Shown: positions 26,249-36,619, numbered from the stretch's first letter. The stretch: DNA of 64,000 bases from Winogradskyella sp. (GCF_028282165.1 NZ_JANQIM010000015.1:1-64000), one strand, 5' to 3'. The notes: a model not told the origin generated them from the letters alone. Numbers and translations are program-made.

Positions 26249-27079
26249 TTAATTTATTGGTCTGAATGAGGTAACACCAAACTTTCTGGCTTCTGCCTTA
26301 GCCTTAGGGGCTAATTCCAACAAATTGGCTATTCTTGAATCGTTACTCGGGTGTGTGCTCAAAAATTCTGGTGGCGCTTGCCCTCCACTATTGGCTTTCA
26401 TACGTTTCCATAATTCTGCTGCTTCATCTGGATTATACCCTGCTATAGCCATTAAATAAGTACCAATCTTGTCGGCTTCTGTCTCATGACTTCTACTAAA
26501 AGGTAAAGCAAACCCAACAGAAGTACCAATGCCATAAGCTTGCATCCACATTTGTTGTTTTTCAGGACTTTCATTGCCAGTGGCCACAGCAACTGCAATA
26601 CCTCCAGCCTGTTGTAAAATTCCCGAACTCATTCGCTGTTGTCCATGATTTGCTAATGCATGTGCCACTTCGTGACCCATAATGGCAGCTATACCTGTTT
26701 CATTTTGTGCTATAGGAAGAATGCCTGTATAGAAGGCTATTTTTCCTCCTGGCATACACCATGCGTTCACTTGTTCTGATTCGATAAGTTTATATTCCCA
26801 TTTATAATCATCCAAATAGCCTTGATGACCATTTGCGTTTAACCAACGCTCTGCAGCAACAGCAATACGTTGCCCAACACGAGTAATCATTTCTGCATCT
26901 TTTGTTCCAGTAACAACTTTGCTCTCACTGAGTACTTGATTATATTGGGCGAAAGATGATGGAAACAACTGGGCATTAGATACTAAAGCCATCGTTTTTT
27001 TGCCTGTAAATGGATTTGTCGCGCAAGAAATAATAATGGCAATGATTCCTAGAGCCAATATCCCCTTTTTAAGATTCAT
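26249..27079 (-). CDS. M48 family metallopeptidase lipoprotein
   Basis: 276 residues. The signal peptide ends IIISC (Cys19). The gluzincin motif MGHEVAHALANHGQQRM supplies the two zinc histidines and the catalytic Glu, and SHETEADKIGTYLMA supplies the third ligand. It belongs with the BepA/LoiP/YggG-like outer-membrane-associated M48 peptidases that act on outer-membrane proteins. Monocistronic. Confidence 0.92.
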   Translation of the reverse strand: MNLKKGILALGIIAIIISCATNPFTGKKTMALVSNAQLFPSSFAQYNQVLSESKVVTGTKDAEMITRVGQRIAVAAERWLNANGHQGYLDDYKWEYKLIESEQVNAWCMPGGKIAFYTGILPIAQNETGIAAIMGHEVAHALANHGQQRMSSGILQQAGGIAVAVATGNESPEKQQMWMQAYGIGTSVGFALPFSRSHETEADKIGTYLMAIAGYNPDEAAELWKRMKANSGGQAPPEFLSTHPSNDSRIANLLELAPKAKAEARKFGVTSFRPIN

Positions 27080-27162
27080 AGCTAATGGTTTAAATTTTAT
27101 AATTACTAAAGTACAAAAATCTGTTTGTAATTATGAGACACCAAAATGATTTATCGGTCACT

Positions 27163-29577
27163 TTATTTTATTAATTTGCCTATAATATGTAGTTCCGAAA
27201 AGTTTTTATCCACTACAAAAGAATGTGTTCCATTAGACTTTAGATGCGTCAGGGAGATTTTCTCATTATCTAATTGAATCTCAGCAATATCAAAGGGCAA
27301 CCCATGAATCTGTATTCTAAAAGTTTCATACGATGTAATAAACTTGCCCTCTTTATACTGGTTAATTATCAATTCATTTTCACGACCTGTAAGACTAAAG
27401 TTCCTTAAGCTATAACGCCCTTTTTTATAATCAAAGCCGTCATTGGCATCACTAAATAATTCACTTTCTTCCTTACCCCTCTTATAATACACGTCTAATG
27501 TGATTTCGCTGATTTCCTTTTCCCCAACATATTGTTGGATGGGGTATTTCGGGATTATGGCGCCCTCTTTAATAAAAATTGGCATACTATCTATATCGGC
27601 TTCTACCCACATTTCCTTACCGCCTTTAATCACTTCATCGTTCCAATAATTATACCAATTACCTCTAGGTATATACATCCTTCTTCCCTTTGCATTTGGC
27701 TCTAAAACTGGGCATGCTAATATCTGTTCGCCAAAAATAAACTCATCCGTTCTGTAATGTGTATGTACATCATCTTGGTCAAACAATACCAACGATTTTA
27801 GCAATGGTGTACCATGATCTGCATAATTCCAAAATGCAGTATACAGATAAGGTAGCAATTGATATCTAATCTCAATAAACTTCCTTACAATATCTGTTAC
27901 ATCTTCATCAAATGCCCAAGGTTCTTGATCACCATGATCGCCAGAGGAGTGCACTCTAAAAAATGGATGGAAAACACCTAGCTGTATCCATCTCGCAAAT
28001 AACTCTCCTTGAGGTTGTTCTGCAAATCCGCCAATATCACTACCTACAAAACCAAAGCCAGACATTGACATGCGCTGCGCTTGAATATTAGCAATCCATA
28101 AATGCTCCCAAGTAGCAACATTATCTCCTGTCCAAGTGGATGTATATCGCTGTGTCCCAGAGTAAGCTGCTCTGGTGATAACAAATGGCCGCTTAGGATA
28201 GCTATACTTTTTTAACCCTTGATAGGTAGCTCTAGCCATCTGCATTCCATAAATGTTGTGTGCTTTTCTATGACTACAAGGGTTGCCATCATAATCGTGG
28301 CGAACATCATCTGGAAATGTTTTATTTGGCACTTCCATAACTGCTGGTTCATTCATATCGTTCCATACGCCTTTAATACCAATATCTTCAATAAGTTCCT
28401 TAAACAAACCAGACCACCAATCCCTTACCTCAGGATTTGTAAAATCGGGAAAGTAACATTCGCCCGGCCATACTTTACCTTTCATATAAGCACCGTCAGC
28501 ACGTTTGCAAAAATAATCTTTGTCTAAGCCTTCTTTAAAAACAGAGTAATTCTTATCTATTTTTATACCTGGATCTATGATCGCCACAGTTTTAAAGCCT
28601 TCAGCTTTTAACTCCTTTACCATACGCTTGGGGTCTGGAAAATACTCCTTGTTCCAAGTAAAACAACGGAATCCATCCATATAGTCAATGTCTAAATAGA
28701 TAGCATCGCATGGGATTTTTAGCTTTCTAAATGTTGAAGTGATTTCTTTGACTTTACTTTCTGGGTAGTAGCTCCACTTACATTGGTGAAACCCTAAAGC
28801 CCACATAGGTGGTAAATGGTGTGGTTTACCTGTTAAATCCGTGTAGCTTTCAACTACATCAGTCATTTTTGGGCCATAAAGAAAATAATAGTTCATTTCA
28901 CCACCTTGAGCCCAAAAACTCGTCACATTTCTTCGTTCGTGAGCAAAATCAAATGAGGATCTGAATGAATTATCAAAGAAAATACCGTAAGCTTTTCCAT
29001 GATGCAGACCCGTGTAAAAGGGTATCGCTTTATAGATTGGGTCTGTATCTTTACCATAAGCATAAGAATCCGTTACCCAGTTGTTGTAACGCCTTCCCTT
29101 AAGATTGAGGTGATTTGGTTTATCGCCTAAACCATAATAACTCTCACCATCATTAGAGATTTTGCTCATCTTCACGATATTACCTCCAAATTGATAACTC
29201 TCTTCCCAGTGAAATCCAATTTCATCCTGATTGATTAAGGTGTTATCCTTAGTGTCGTAAATGGAAATTCTTAGACTCTCTTTAGAAATCTCGCACCGTA
29301 ACTTAGAAGTTGTTACAATGAACAAATCGTCCTTTTCATCAATTTCAAGTTTGTTATAGCCTATACTGGCATATTTTGTAATGGCATAAGAAAAATCTTT
29401 ATCGAAATTGCCAACTGTAGTATATCTAAAACGAAGTAAACTATCTCTTAAAACCGTAAGCTGAAGGATAACATCATTGCTAGTGGTAAAATATAGTTTA
29501 TCAACATCTTTCTCAAAGTTAATTATTTTTGAAGGAAACTGATTTCCTTTGTGTTCTAATTCGGTATTTACAATCAT
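27163..29577 (-). CDS. Glycoside hydrolase family 31 alpha-glucosidase
   Basis: 804 residues from the ATG at 29577 (MIVNTELEHKGN); a GTG at 29601 would add eight. It has the N-terminal GH31 beta-sandwich, the catalytic barrel with nucleophile Asp in WNDMNEPAVME and acid Asp in TSTWTGDNVATW, and C-terminal beta domains. No signal peptide is seen, so it is likely cytosolic and acts on alpha-glucan or maltooligosaccharides. It is the last gene of the glycogen cluster, 148 bp after glgB, and that spacer carries a 13-base motif shared with the glgE upstream region. Confidence 0.92.
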   Translation of the reverse strand: MIVNTELEHKGNQFPSKIINFEKDVDKLYFTTSNDVILQLTVLRDSLLRFRYTTVGNFDKDFSYAITKYASIGYNKLEIDEKDDLFIVTTSKLRCEISKESLRISIYDTKDNTLINQDEIGFHWEESYQFGGNIVKMSKISNDGESYYGLGDKPNHLNLKGRRYNNWVTDSYAYGKDTDPIYKAIPFYTGLHHGKAYGIFFDNSFRSSFDFAHERRNVTSFWAQGGEMNYYFLYGPKMTDVVESYTDLTGKPHHLPPMWALGFHQCKWSYYPESKVKEITSTFRKLKIPCDAIYLDIDYMDGFRCFTWNKEYFPDPKRMVKELKAEGFKTVAIIDPGIKIDKNYSVFKEGLDKDYFCKRADGAYMKGKVWPGECYFPDFTNPEVRDWWSGLFKELIEDIGIKGVWNDMNEPAVMEVPNKTFPDDVRHDYDGNPCSHRKAHNIYGMQMARATYQGLKKYSYPKRPFVITRAAYSGTQRYTSTWTGDNVATWEHLWIANIQAQRMSMSGFGFVGSDIGGFAEQPQGELFARWIQLGVFHPFFRVHSSGDHGDQEPWAFDEDVTDIVRKFIEIRYQLLPYLYTAFWNYADHGTPLLKSLVLFDQDDVHTHYRTDEFIFGEQILACPVLEPNAKGRRMYIPRGNWYNYWNDEVIKGGKEMWVEADIDSMPIFIKEGAIIPKYPIQQYVGEKEISEITLDVYYKRGKEESELFSDANDGFDYKKGRYSLRNFSLTGRENELIINQYKEGKFITSYETFRIQIHGLPFDIAEIQLDNEKISLTHLKSNGTHSFVVDKNFSELHIIGKLIK

Positions 29578-29665
29578 AGCTTGATTTTTACGTAAAGGCA
29601 CGTAAAAAAAAGGAAAAAATAGAACTTAAGAAAGCGTAAACCCACCTATTTATACAGAGTTGTCA

Positions 29666-29678
29666 ACTACAACGTTTG
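29666..29678. promoter_or_regulatory. Shared 13-base motif, copy upstream of the GH31 gene
   Basis: ACTACAACGTTTG is identical to the sequence at 35299-35311. The CAACGTTTG core is a near-palindrome centred on CG, like LacI-family operators. It is found in the two longer spacers of the cluster only. Confidence 0.4.
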
Positions 29679-29725
29679 CGGAGCAATTTTTAGACCCAAC
29701 TAACGTTCCATACTTTGAATAAATA

Positions 29726-31636
29726 TCACTTTGAATACTTAAATGCTACCATTCCTAATGGTGGAATATTTATTTCTATGGAATCATCCCTAAACTGCCA
29801 AGGTTCTGCTTTTGTAGTCTGCATTTTGTTTTTATATTCACCAGAACCAAAATATTTTTTCAAGTCACTATTAAAAACTTCTTTAAGCTTTCCTTTTCTT
29901 GGTACTCCCATTTTGTAATTCTCACGTGGTACGGGTGTCATATTACATGCTATGACCAAGTCATTTTTAGTATCGTTTCCTTTGCGGATATAAACTAACA
30001 CTGAGTTCTCGGCATCATTATAATCTATCCACTCAAAGCCTTCCCCTGAGAATTGTTTTTCGAACAATGCAGGTTCTTTTCTGTAGAATGCATTAAGGTC
30101 TTTTACTAAGGACTGAACACCTTTATGCGGATTATATTGCAATAAATGCCAATCTAAACTCTCTTGGAAGTTCCATTCTTCACTCTGACCAAATTCAGCT
30201 CCTTGAAACAAAAGGTTGGTCCCTGGATGTGTAAACATATAGGAGTAAAGTAATCTTAAATTGGCAAAGCGTTGCCATTCGTCACCTGGCATTCTTCCTA
30301 AGATAGAGTTTTTGCCATAGACTACCTCATCGTGGCTTAATGGTAACATAAAATTCTCAGTAAAGGCATAGGTCATACTAAACGTTAAGTCGTTTTGATG
30401 ATGCCTTCTGTAAATTGGCTCTTTGGAGAAGTATTGCAAAGTATCGTGCATCCATCCCATCATCCATTTCATTCCAAATCCAAGTCCTCCCAAATAAGTT
30501 GGCTTAGATACCATAGGAAACGAGGTTGATTCTTCAGCTATGGTTTGTACATCTGGAAATGCACTATAAACGGCTTCATTCATTTCTCTCATAAACGAAA
30601 TCGCCTCTAAATTTTCACGACCACCAAACATATTTGGCTCCCATTCTCCATCTTCCCTACTATAATCCAAAAATAGCATAGAAGCCACTGCATCTACGCG
30701 AAGTCCATCGGCATGATACTGATCTAACCAAAATATGGCATTACTTATTAAGAATGATTTTACTTCGTTACGACCGTAATTGAATATTAAACTCTTCCAA
30801 TCTGGATGATAACCTTTTCTTCTATCCGGATGCTCGTACAAGGCCGAACCATCAAAAAATCCAAGGCCATGTGCATCTTCAGGGAAGTGTGATGGGACCC
30901 AATCCAAAATAATGCCTATATCATTCTGATGTAGTTTATCTACTAACAATTTAAACTCCTCGGGGTATCCAAATCGCGAGGTAGGTGCATAATAACCTGT
31001 AAGTTGATAACCCCAAGAAGGGTCAAAAGGATACTCCATAATTGGCATTAACTCTACATGAGTAAAGTTCATTTCTTTTACATAGGAGACTAAGTCATCT
31101 GCAAGCTCCCGATATGATAAAAATCTATTCTCCTCAACTTGTTTCTTCCAAGAACCCAAATGGACTTCATACACTGAAAAAGGTGCATTAATACTATTGT
31201 GATCCTTACGTTTTTGCATCCACTTTTCATCTTTCCAACTATAGTCATCATCCCATACTATAGAAGCTGTATGTGGAGGATGCTCACAGCGTCTGCCATA
31301 TGGATCGGCTTTTTCGGTCTTTATATCATTATGGTGACTGTGAATCTTGTACTTATATCTACTGCCCTTACTAACACCGGGTATAAATCCTTCCCAAATA
31401 CCGCTTTCGTCCCATCTTACAAATAGTTTGTGATCTCCTTCTAACCAATAATTAAAGTCGCCTACTACAGAAACCGACTTTGCACTTGGTGCCCAAACCG
31501 CAAAGTATGTTCCTTCTACGCCGTCTACTGATGTAATGTGAGATCCAAATTTTTCATATAATCGATAGTGCTTTCCTGACTTAAATAAATCGATATCAAA
31601 ATCCGTGAATAAACTGTGTGCAATAACTTCTGCCAT
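29726..31636 (-). CDS. glgB: 1,4-alpha-glucan branching enzyme
   Basis: 636 residues. An N-terminal CBM48 domain (GTYFAVWAPSAKSVSVVGDF, about residues 42-130) precedes the GH13 barrel: VYEVHLGSWKK, ELMPIMEYPFDPSWGYQ, GIILDWVPSHFPEDAHGL, DGLRVDAVASM (nucleophile Asp315) and TIAEES (acid Glu). It makes alpha-1,6 branches in linear glucan. Four bases separate it from the upstream maltokinase gene, so GlgE product and branching are co-expressed. Confidence 0.96.
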   Translation of the reverse strand: MAEVIAHSLFTDFDIDLFKSGKHYRLYEKFGSHITSVDGVEGTYFAVWAPSAKSVSVVGDFNYWLEGDHKLFVRWDESGIWEGFIPGVSKGSRYKYKIHSHHNDIKTEKADPYGRRCEHPPHTASIVWDDDYSWKDEKWMQKRKDHNSINAPFSVYEVHLGSWKKQVEENRFLSYRELADDLVSYVKEMNFTHVELMPIMEYPFDPSWGYQLTGYYAPTSRFGYPEEFKLLVDKLHQNDIGIILDWVPSHFPEDAHGLGFFDGSALYEHPDRRKGYHPDWKSLIFNYGRNEVKSFLISNAIFWLDQYHADGLRVDAVASMLFLDYSREDGEWEPNMFGGRENLEAISFMREMNEAVYSAFPDVQTIAEESTSFPMVSKPTYLGGLGFGMKWMMGWMHDTLQYFSKEPIYRRHHQNDLTFSMTYAFTENFMLPLSHDEVVYGKNSILGRMPGDEWQRFANLRLLYSYMFTHPGTNLLFQGAEFGQSEEWNFQESLDWHLLQYNPHKGVQSLVKDLNAFYRKEPALFEKQFSGEGFEWIDYNDAENSVLVYIRKGNDTKNDLVIACNMTPVPRENYKMGVPRKGKLKEVFNSDLKKYFGSGEYKNKMQTTKAEPWQFRDDSIEINIPPLGMVAFKYSK

Positions 31637-31640
31637 AAAT

Positions 31641-33275
31641 CTAGTGATTGATAATATTTGAAATTCCTTTTAATGGAATCACTGCCCATCTTGGGCGAGA
31701 GTTAAGCTCATAACCTAACTCGTAAACTGCTTTCTCAAGCAAAGCATACTTTAATAAAAAGATACGTTCTTGTTGGTATCCAATATTAATATTGGCATCC
31801 TTTATGAGTTGAACGTATGTCCCTAAAAATACATTCTTTAGGTAACGATACAATACTTCTCCAGCTTCAAAAAGTTCTTCTTGACCGTGCTTGTATGTAT
31901 CGATATTATTGAATATTGTTGCATAGATTGCATAATGAAAAGACCTGAATAATCCTGCAACATCCTTTAACGGTGGTTGCTTTACTTTACGGTCTTGAAT
32001 CGTACTTTCTGGTTCTCCTTCAAAATCTATGATATAAAAATCATCATCTTTTACCAATACTTGGCCCAAATGGTAATCACCATGAACACGAAGACGTTCG
32101 CCTCTTAACTGGGTCCAGTCAAAATTTACAAAGCGCTTTCGCACTTCATTTTTCTTTTCCAAAAATTCTTCGGCTAACTCTAAAGCTAGTCCATCTAATT
32201 TGTGAAGATTATTCTCTACTGAATTCAATCGGTTTTGAAATTGATACAATAACCTATTCTTTAACCAAACGGTATAATCACCATTAAAACGTGTTGGTTC
32301 GAATGCCGTATCTTCAAATTCCGAACCTAATGCTACGTGCATTTCTGCGGTGCGTTCTGCCAACTTTTGAACTTTTACAAACAGGTTTAAACCAACCCAA
32401 TCTATAATTTGTGGTGGAATGTCCGATATGCTCAAGCGGTGAAATCTTTTAGAAACAGGAAGTCCTTTTATATCTATAGATTTTTGCTCTAAATTTAAAA
32501 ACACCTTGTGTATTTCCTTAAGGAAGTAATCAAAAGCATCTCCATCGTTAGGAACTAACTCTTGCATTAACCCGATAGTAATATTTACGCCTTCATGATC
32601 CTTAATTTGAATGCTTCCTAAATAACCAGGAACATTTTTAAATCCCTTTCTTTCTGAAAGGAAACGGCTCATTTCATAATCGGGGTTACGATCGGGATAA
32701 ATTCGTCTAAAAAATTTTAAAACACAGGTGTCATTGTAAATTATCGACGTATTACTTTGCTCTAATCCCATAAAACGAGACGAGATATAGTCTGTATCCT
32801 TAAAAAGATGACTCTTATAATATTGAACACGAGTAGTATCGTTTGGTACGGCAGTTCTTATGCGCTCATAAACGACACGACGAAACGCCTCTAAATTAAT
32901 GGCGTCAATAATGAAGCCCTTATTATTCTGTATACTGATAGGAAGAATCCTATCGTCTTTTGCAAAATTTTCGTCGGTAACAAATGCGATGGGCAAAAAG
33001 TAATTTTGAAAAAATGCTTCATAAAAATTTACTTCTAGAATTAACCCATAGTAAACTTCTTCCTTATTTTGAATTCTAAAGTATTCCGATAATTCAATGT
33101 ATTTTAACTTACTACTTTTACCACCATACCAACGCTGTCTAACGATATAATCTTCCAAAACTTCTGATAAAAAGATTTTTACGAAATCTTTATTTTCCAT
33201 GAGTTCTTCCCATGGTACATCAAAATTAAATGGTGCTTGCTGAAGTTTGGTTGTTTTGGTCGTTTGTTTGGCCAT
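31641..33275 (-). CDS. Maltokinase (Mak/Pep2-type), stand-alone
   Basis: 544 residues. A maltokinase N-cap domain (about 20-130; QRWYGGKSSKLKYIELSEYF) is followed by an aminoglycoside-phosphotransferase-like kinase domain with catalytic HGDYHLGQ (398-405) and metal-binding IDFEGEPE (416-423). Mak forms maltose-1-phosphate from maltose and ATP, the GlgE substrate. In many bacteria it is fused to or next to trehalose synthase TreS; no treS is in this window. It lies 3 bp after glgE and 4 bp before glgB. Confidence 0.88.
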   Translation of the reverse strand: MAKQTTKTTKLQQAPFNFDVPWEELMENKDFVKIFLSEVLEDYIVRQRWYGGKSSKLKYIELSEYFRIQNKEEVYYGLILEVNFYEAFFQNYFLPIAFVTDENFAKDDRILPISIQNNKGFIIDAINLEAFRRVVYERIRTAVPNDTTRVQYYKSHLFKDTDYISSRFMGLEQSNTSIIYNDTCVLKFFRRIYPDRNPDYEMSRFLSERKGFKNVPGYLGSIQIKDHEGVNITIGLMQELVPNDGDAFDYFLKEIHKVFLNLEQKSIDIKGLPVSKRFHRLSISDIPPQIIDWVGLNLFVKVQKLAERTAEMHVALGSEFEDTAFEPTRFNGDYTVWLKNRLLYQFQNRLNSVENNLHKLDGLALELAEEFLEKKNEVRKRFVNFDWTQLRGERLRVHGDYHLGQVLVKDDDFYIIDFEGEPESTIQDRKVKQPPLKDVAGLFRSFHYAIYATIFNNIDTYKHGQEELFEAGEVLYRYLKNVFLGTYVQLIKDANINIGYQQERIFLLKYALLEKAVYELGYELNSRPRWAVIPLKGISNIINH

Positions 33276-33278
33276 TAA

Positions 33279-35219
33279 CTACTTATTTATTTTAAATATA
33301 TGAAATGGTAAGGTGGGATGCAACTCTATAAAATTCCATTCATTGTACCAATTGTAGCTACTTCCTGTAACTAAATCATTAACAGTGATTTGATGGCCAG
33401 GATGCACACCAAGCTCACCCAATGGTAATTGCACTGAACCTTGCTGTACGTAATAGTGATCTAAACTAACGATGATTAAAAGTTCATCGGTCTTGGCCTC
33501 ATTCCATTTGTAGTAGGCCATTAAATTATCGTTTTCAATATGACAGAACCTAATATTGTTTGTCTGTTGGAGTGCTTCGTGCTGATGACGAATATGATTG
33601 ATTCTTGAAATAATAGTCGTTAGCTTGTTTTGAATAAACCAATCATAATGCTTTACTTCAAACTTTTCAGACATATAATACTCTTCTCTACCCGGAATAG
33701 CCTCGTCGAGCATTTGTTCAAATACAGGGCCATAAATCCCTATATTTGAGCTAAGTGTGGCTGCCAGTGCATATCTTTGAATATATTTAGACTCATTAGA
33801 ACCTTGAAGATGATACGGATTAATATCTGGTGTATTAGGCCAGAAATTGGGACGCATATATTCGCGTTGGTCCGTTTGTGTCAACTCTGTTATATACTCA
33901 GTGAGTTCATGCTTTGTATTGCGCCAAGTAAAATAAGTATAAGATTGTGTATAACCTTGCTTAGCCAATTGTTGCATCACTTTGGGTTTTGTGAATGCTT
34001 CTGATAAGAATAGCACATCAGGATGTTTTTTCTTTACTTCAGAAATAGCCCAACCCCAAAAGTAGTAAGGTTTTGTGTGCGGATTATCCACTCTAAAAAC
34101 ATTAATACCACATTCTTCGATCCAGTAGAGCAAAATAGCCAAGCATTCTTTCCATAGATCTTTATAGTTTTTACCCTCCCAATAGATCGGTAGAATATCC
34201 TGATACTTTTTTGGTGGATTCTCTGCATATTGTACCGTTCCGTCTGGCCGCCATTTAAACCAATCGGGGTGCTCTGTTACCCAAGGATGGTCTGGCGCAG
34301 CTTGCAGAGCGTAGTCCATAGCCACTTCTAAATTATGATCTTTAGCCTTCTGAACTAGAGCCTTAAACTCTTCAACAGTTCCCAATTGCGGGTGAATATC
34401 TTTGTGTCCACCATATTTAGATCCTATTCCCCAAGTTGAACCCGAATCGTTTTCGGTAGCATCTGTGGTATTATTTCTACCTTTTCTATTTACTTCACCT
34501 ATGGGATGTATTGGTGGAAAATACAAGGTATCAAATCCCATTTCGGCTATTCTAGGCAACAAACGCTCACAATCCTTGAATGTACCATGTTGACCTTCTA
34601 CTTCAGAAGAAGATCTCGGGAAAAATTCATACCAAGTACTGAATAGTGCCTTTTTACGGTCTACATATACCTGCAGCTCTTTAGATTCATTGGCTAGATG
34701 CTTTTCGGGGTATTTTACAAATATATCGTGAAGCTCAGAACTAACAGCTTCCTTAATGGCATCATTATACTTAGATTCGTCACCAAAAGCATCAATGCAA
34801 TATTCTAGGTATTGCTGTTCTTCCTTTGTTGTTTTTTTCAATAAGGGTTTCAAATAAGTGATACCTTCAAGAAGCTCGGATTTTACATGCTGGTTGTCAT
34901 CAATCTTACGTTCAATACCATGCTGCCAATTTAGCGCATGATCTACCCAACCTTGTACTTTATAGCTATAAAATCCTTGTTTTTCTACTCTAAATGAAGC
35001 TTTCCATTCGTCATTAACAACGAGGTGCATTCTTACCTCATTCCACTTTTTAGCATTTTCGTGTTTAAACAAAACTGATGCAGCAATAACATCGTGTCCA
35101 TCTACTAGGACATGAGCATCTACATTAACAATTTCATTTACAATACGTTTTATGAAAAACTCTCCGCAGTTTATTTGAGGTTTTACTGCATCTATAACTA
35201 CTCGCCTTTGGTTATGCAT
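33279..35219 (-). CDS. glgE: Alpha-1,4-glucan:maltose-1-phosphate maltosyltransferase
   Basis: 646 residues, normal GlgE length. It has an N-terminal beta domain and a GH13_3 barrel: LYFPPIHPIGEVNRKGRNN, GSKYGGHKDIHPQLG, nucleophile Asp378 in FRVDNPHTKP and acid Glu407 in FLSEAFTKP, at the same spacing as characterised GlgE. It adds maltosyl units from maltose-1-phosphate to glucan ends. This is the defining enzyme of the GlgE pathway best known from mycobacteria and streptomycetes. It is followed at once by the maltokinase, and its 126-bp upstream spacer may hold an internal promoter. Confidence 0.95.
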   Translation of the reverse strand: MHNQRRVVIDAVKPQINCGEFFIKRIVNEIVNVDAHVLVDGHDVIAASVLFKHENAKKWNEVRMHLVVNDEWKASFRVEKQGFYSYKVQGWVDHALNWQHGIERKIDDNQHVKSELLEGITYLKPLLKKTTKEEQQYLEYCIDAFGDESKYNDAIKEAVSSELHDIFVKYPEKHLANESKELQVYVDRKKALFSTWYEFFPRSSSEVEGQHGTFKDCERLLPRIAEMGFDTLYFPPIHPIGEVNRKGRNNTTDATENDSGSTWGIGSKYGGHKDIHPQLGTVEEFKALVQKAKDHNLEVAMDYALQAAPDHPWVTEHPDWFKWRPDGTVQYAENPPKKYQDILPIYWEGKNYKDLWKECLAILLYWIEECGINVFRVDNPHTKPYYFWGWAISEVKKKHPDVLFLSEAFTKPKVMQQLAKQGYTQSYTYFTWRNTKHELTEYITELTQTDQREYMRPNFWPNTPDINPYHLQGSNESKYIQRYALAATLSSNIGIYGPVFEQMLDEAIPGREEYYMSEKFEVKHYDWFIQNKLTTIISRINHIRHQHEALQQTNNIRFCHIENDNLMAYYKWNEAKTDELLIIVSLDHYYVQQGSVQLPLGELGVHPGHQITVNDLVTGSSYNWYNEWNFIELHPTLPFHIFKINK

Positions 35220-35298
35220 AGTCTTGGTTGATTGTTATTTGTGCCACGAAAGTAATATACATTATCGACATATAAAAGACATTATAGCCAGTGTAGAT

Positions 35299-35311
35299 AC
35301 TACAACGTTTG
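35299..35311. promoter_or_regulatory. Shared 13-base motif, copy upstream of glgE
   Basis: ACTACAACGTTTG is identical to 29666-29678, and lies 80 bp upstream of the glgE start in the glgC-glgE spacer. Possible operator for a sugar-responsive (LacI-like) regulator; no regulator gene is in the window. Confidence 0.4.
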
Positions 35312-35345
35312 AATTTGAAAACTATTTAAAAAACAACTAAAAAAT

Positions 35346-36614
35346 CTATTGTATGATGGTTTTTGGCGGGATTATGGCATCCTTTTTTACGACCACTATT
35401 CCGTCCTTTACAAAATAGTTATCCGTCTCAACATCTTTAAGATGTTTACCACCATTAATTCTTACGTCATCTCCAATTCTACAGTTTTTATCTAGAATTA
35501 CGTTTTTGATGAAACATCTTTCCCCTATTCCCATAAAAATACTGATCTTATGTTTCTCTACTTCTTCTAAGGATTCATAATGGTCATTCCCCATCATATA
35601 GCAATTTATCACAGTAGACTCGGCTCCTATTCTAGAACGAATACCGATAACGGAACGCTCAATTTTGGCAGCATGGATTAAACATCCCTCAGAAATTACG
35701 GTTCTATCCAATAAGGTTCCGGATATTTTTGAGGTTGGTAAAATTCTGGCATTGGTATATATGCGCTGTGTATTATCATAAAGATTGAACTTTGGTATTT
35801 CGTCCGTTAAACCAAGATTGGCTTCAAAAAACGAATCAATATTTCCTATATCTGTCCAATAGCCTTCAAACTGATAACTTAATGTTTTATGTTTATCGAT
35901 GGCGTCGGGAATAATCTCTTTACCAAAATCGATCTTATTCGGTTCTTCCATAAGTTCAACCAATAAATCTCGGTTGAAGATATATATACCCATTGATGCC
36001 AAATAGTGACGCCCTTCATTTTTCATCTCTTCACTTACTGGAGAAGTCCACTCTGGTAACAATGATGCATCTGGTTTTTCTATAAATGACTTTATAATAC
36101 TATTATCATCGGTTTTTAGAATTCCAAATGCGGTGGCATCTTTAGCATTAACAGGTTGTGTAGCAATGGATATTTCAGCACCACTTTCTTCATGCGCCTC
36201 AATCATCTCATTAAAATCCATTTGGTATAATTGATCTCCTGAAAGAATAAGTACATAATCAAAACTGTGCTGCAACAAATGATGCATACTCTGTCTAACA
36301 GCATCTGCTGTCCCTTGAAACCACTTATCACTATTTATGGTCTGCTCGGCAGCTAAGACATCAACAAACGCAGAACTAAAAAAACTAAAGTGATACGTGT
36401 TTTTTATATGTCTGTTTAATGATGCAGAATTAAACTGGGTCAACACATACATTCTTTTAATGTCTGAGTTGATACAGTTAGATATTGGTATATCTACTAA
36501 TCTATATTTACCAGCTATAGGTACTGCTGGTTTAGAGCGATTAGCCGTAAGAGGGTAAAGTCTAGAACCTTGGCCTCCACCAAGAATGATACTAATTACT
36601 TTTTGATTGACCAT
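35346..36614 (-). CDS. glgC: Glucose-1-phosphate adenylyltransferase (ADP-glucose pyrophosphorylase)
   Basis: 422 residues, normal length. N-terminal nucleotidyltransferase signature ILGGGQGSRLYPLTANRSKP and the KYRLVDIPISNCINS segment, WFQGTADAVRQ, GDQLYQMDF, and a C-terminal left-handed beta-helix of hexapeptides. It makes ADP-glucose from glucose-1-phosphate and ATP. Five bases after the upstream glgA/glgM gene, so the two are cotranscribed and would supply ADP-glucose directly to it. Confidence 0.96.
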   Translation of the reverse strand: MVNQKVISIILGGGQGSRLYPLTANRSKPAVPIAGKYRLVDIPISNCINSDIKRMYVLTQFNSASLNRHIKNTYHFSFFSSAFVDVLAAEQTINSDKWFQGTADAVRQSMHHLLQHSFDYVLILSGDQLYQMDFNEMIEAHEESGAEISIATQPVNAKDATAFGILKTDDNSIIKSFIEKPDASLLPEWTSPVSEEMKNEGRHYLASMGIYIFNRDLLVELMEEPNKIDFGKEIIPDAIDKHKTLSYQFEGYWTDIGNIDSFFEANLGLTDEIPKFNLYDNTQRIYTNARILPTSKISGTLLDRTVISEGCLIHAAKIERSVIGIRSRIGAESTVINCYMMGNDHYESLEEVEKHKISIFMGIGERCFIKNVILDKNCRIGDDVRINGGKHLKDVETDNYFVKDGIVVVKKDAIIPPKTIIQ

Positions 36615-36619
36615 TGATT

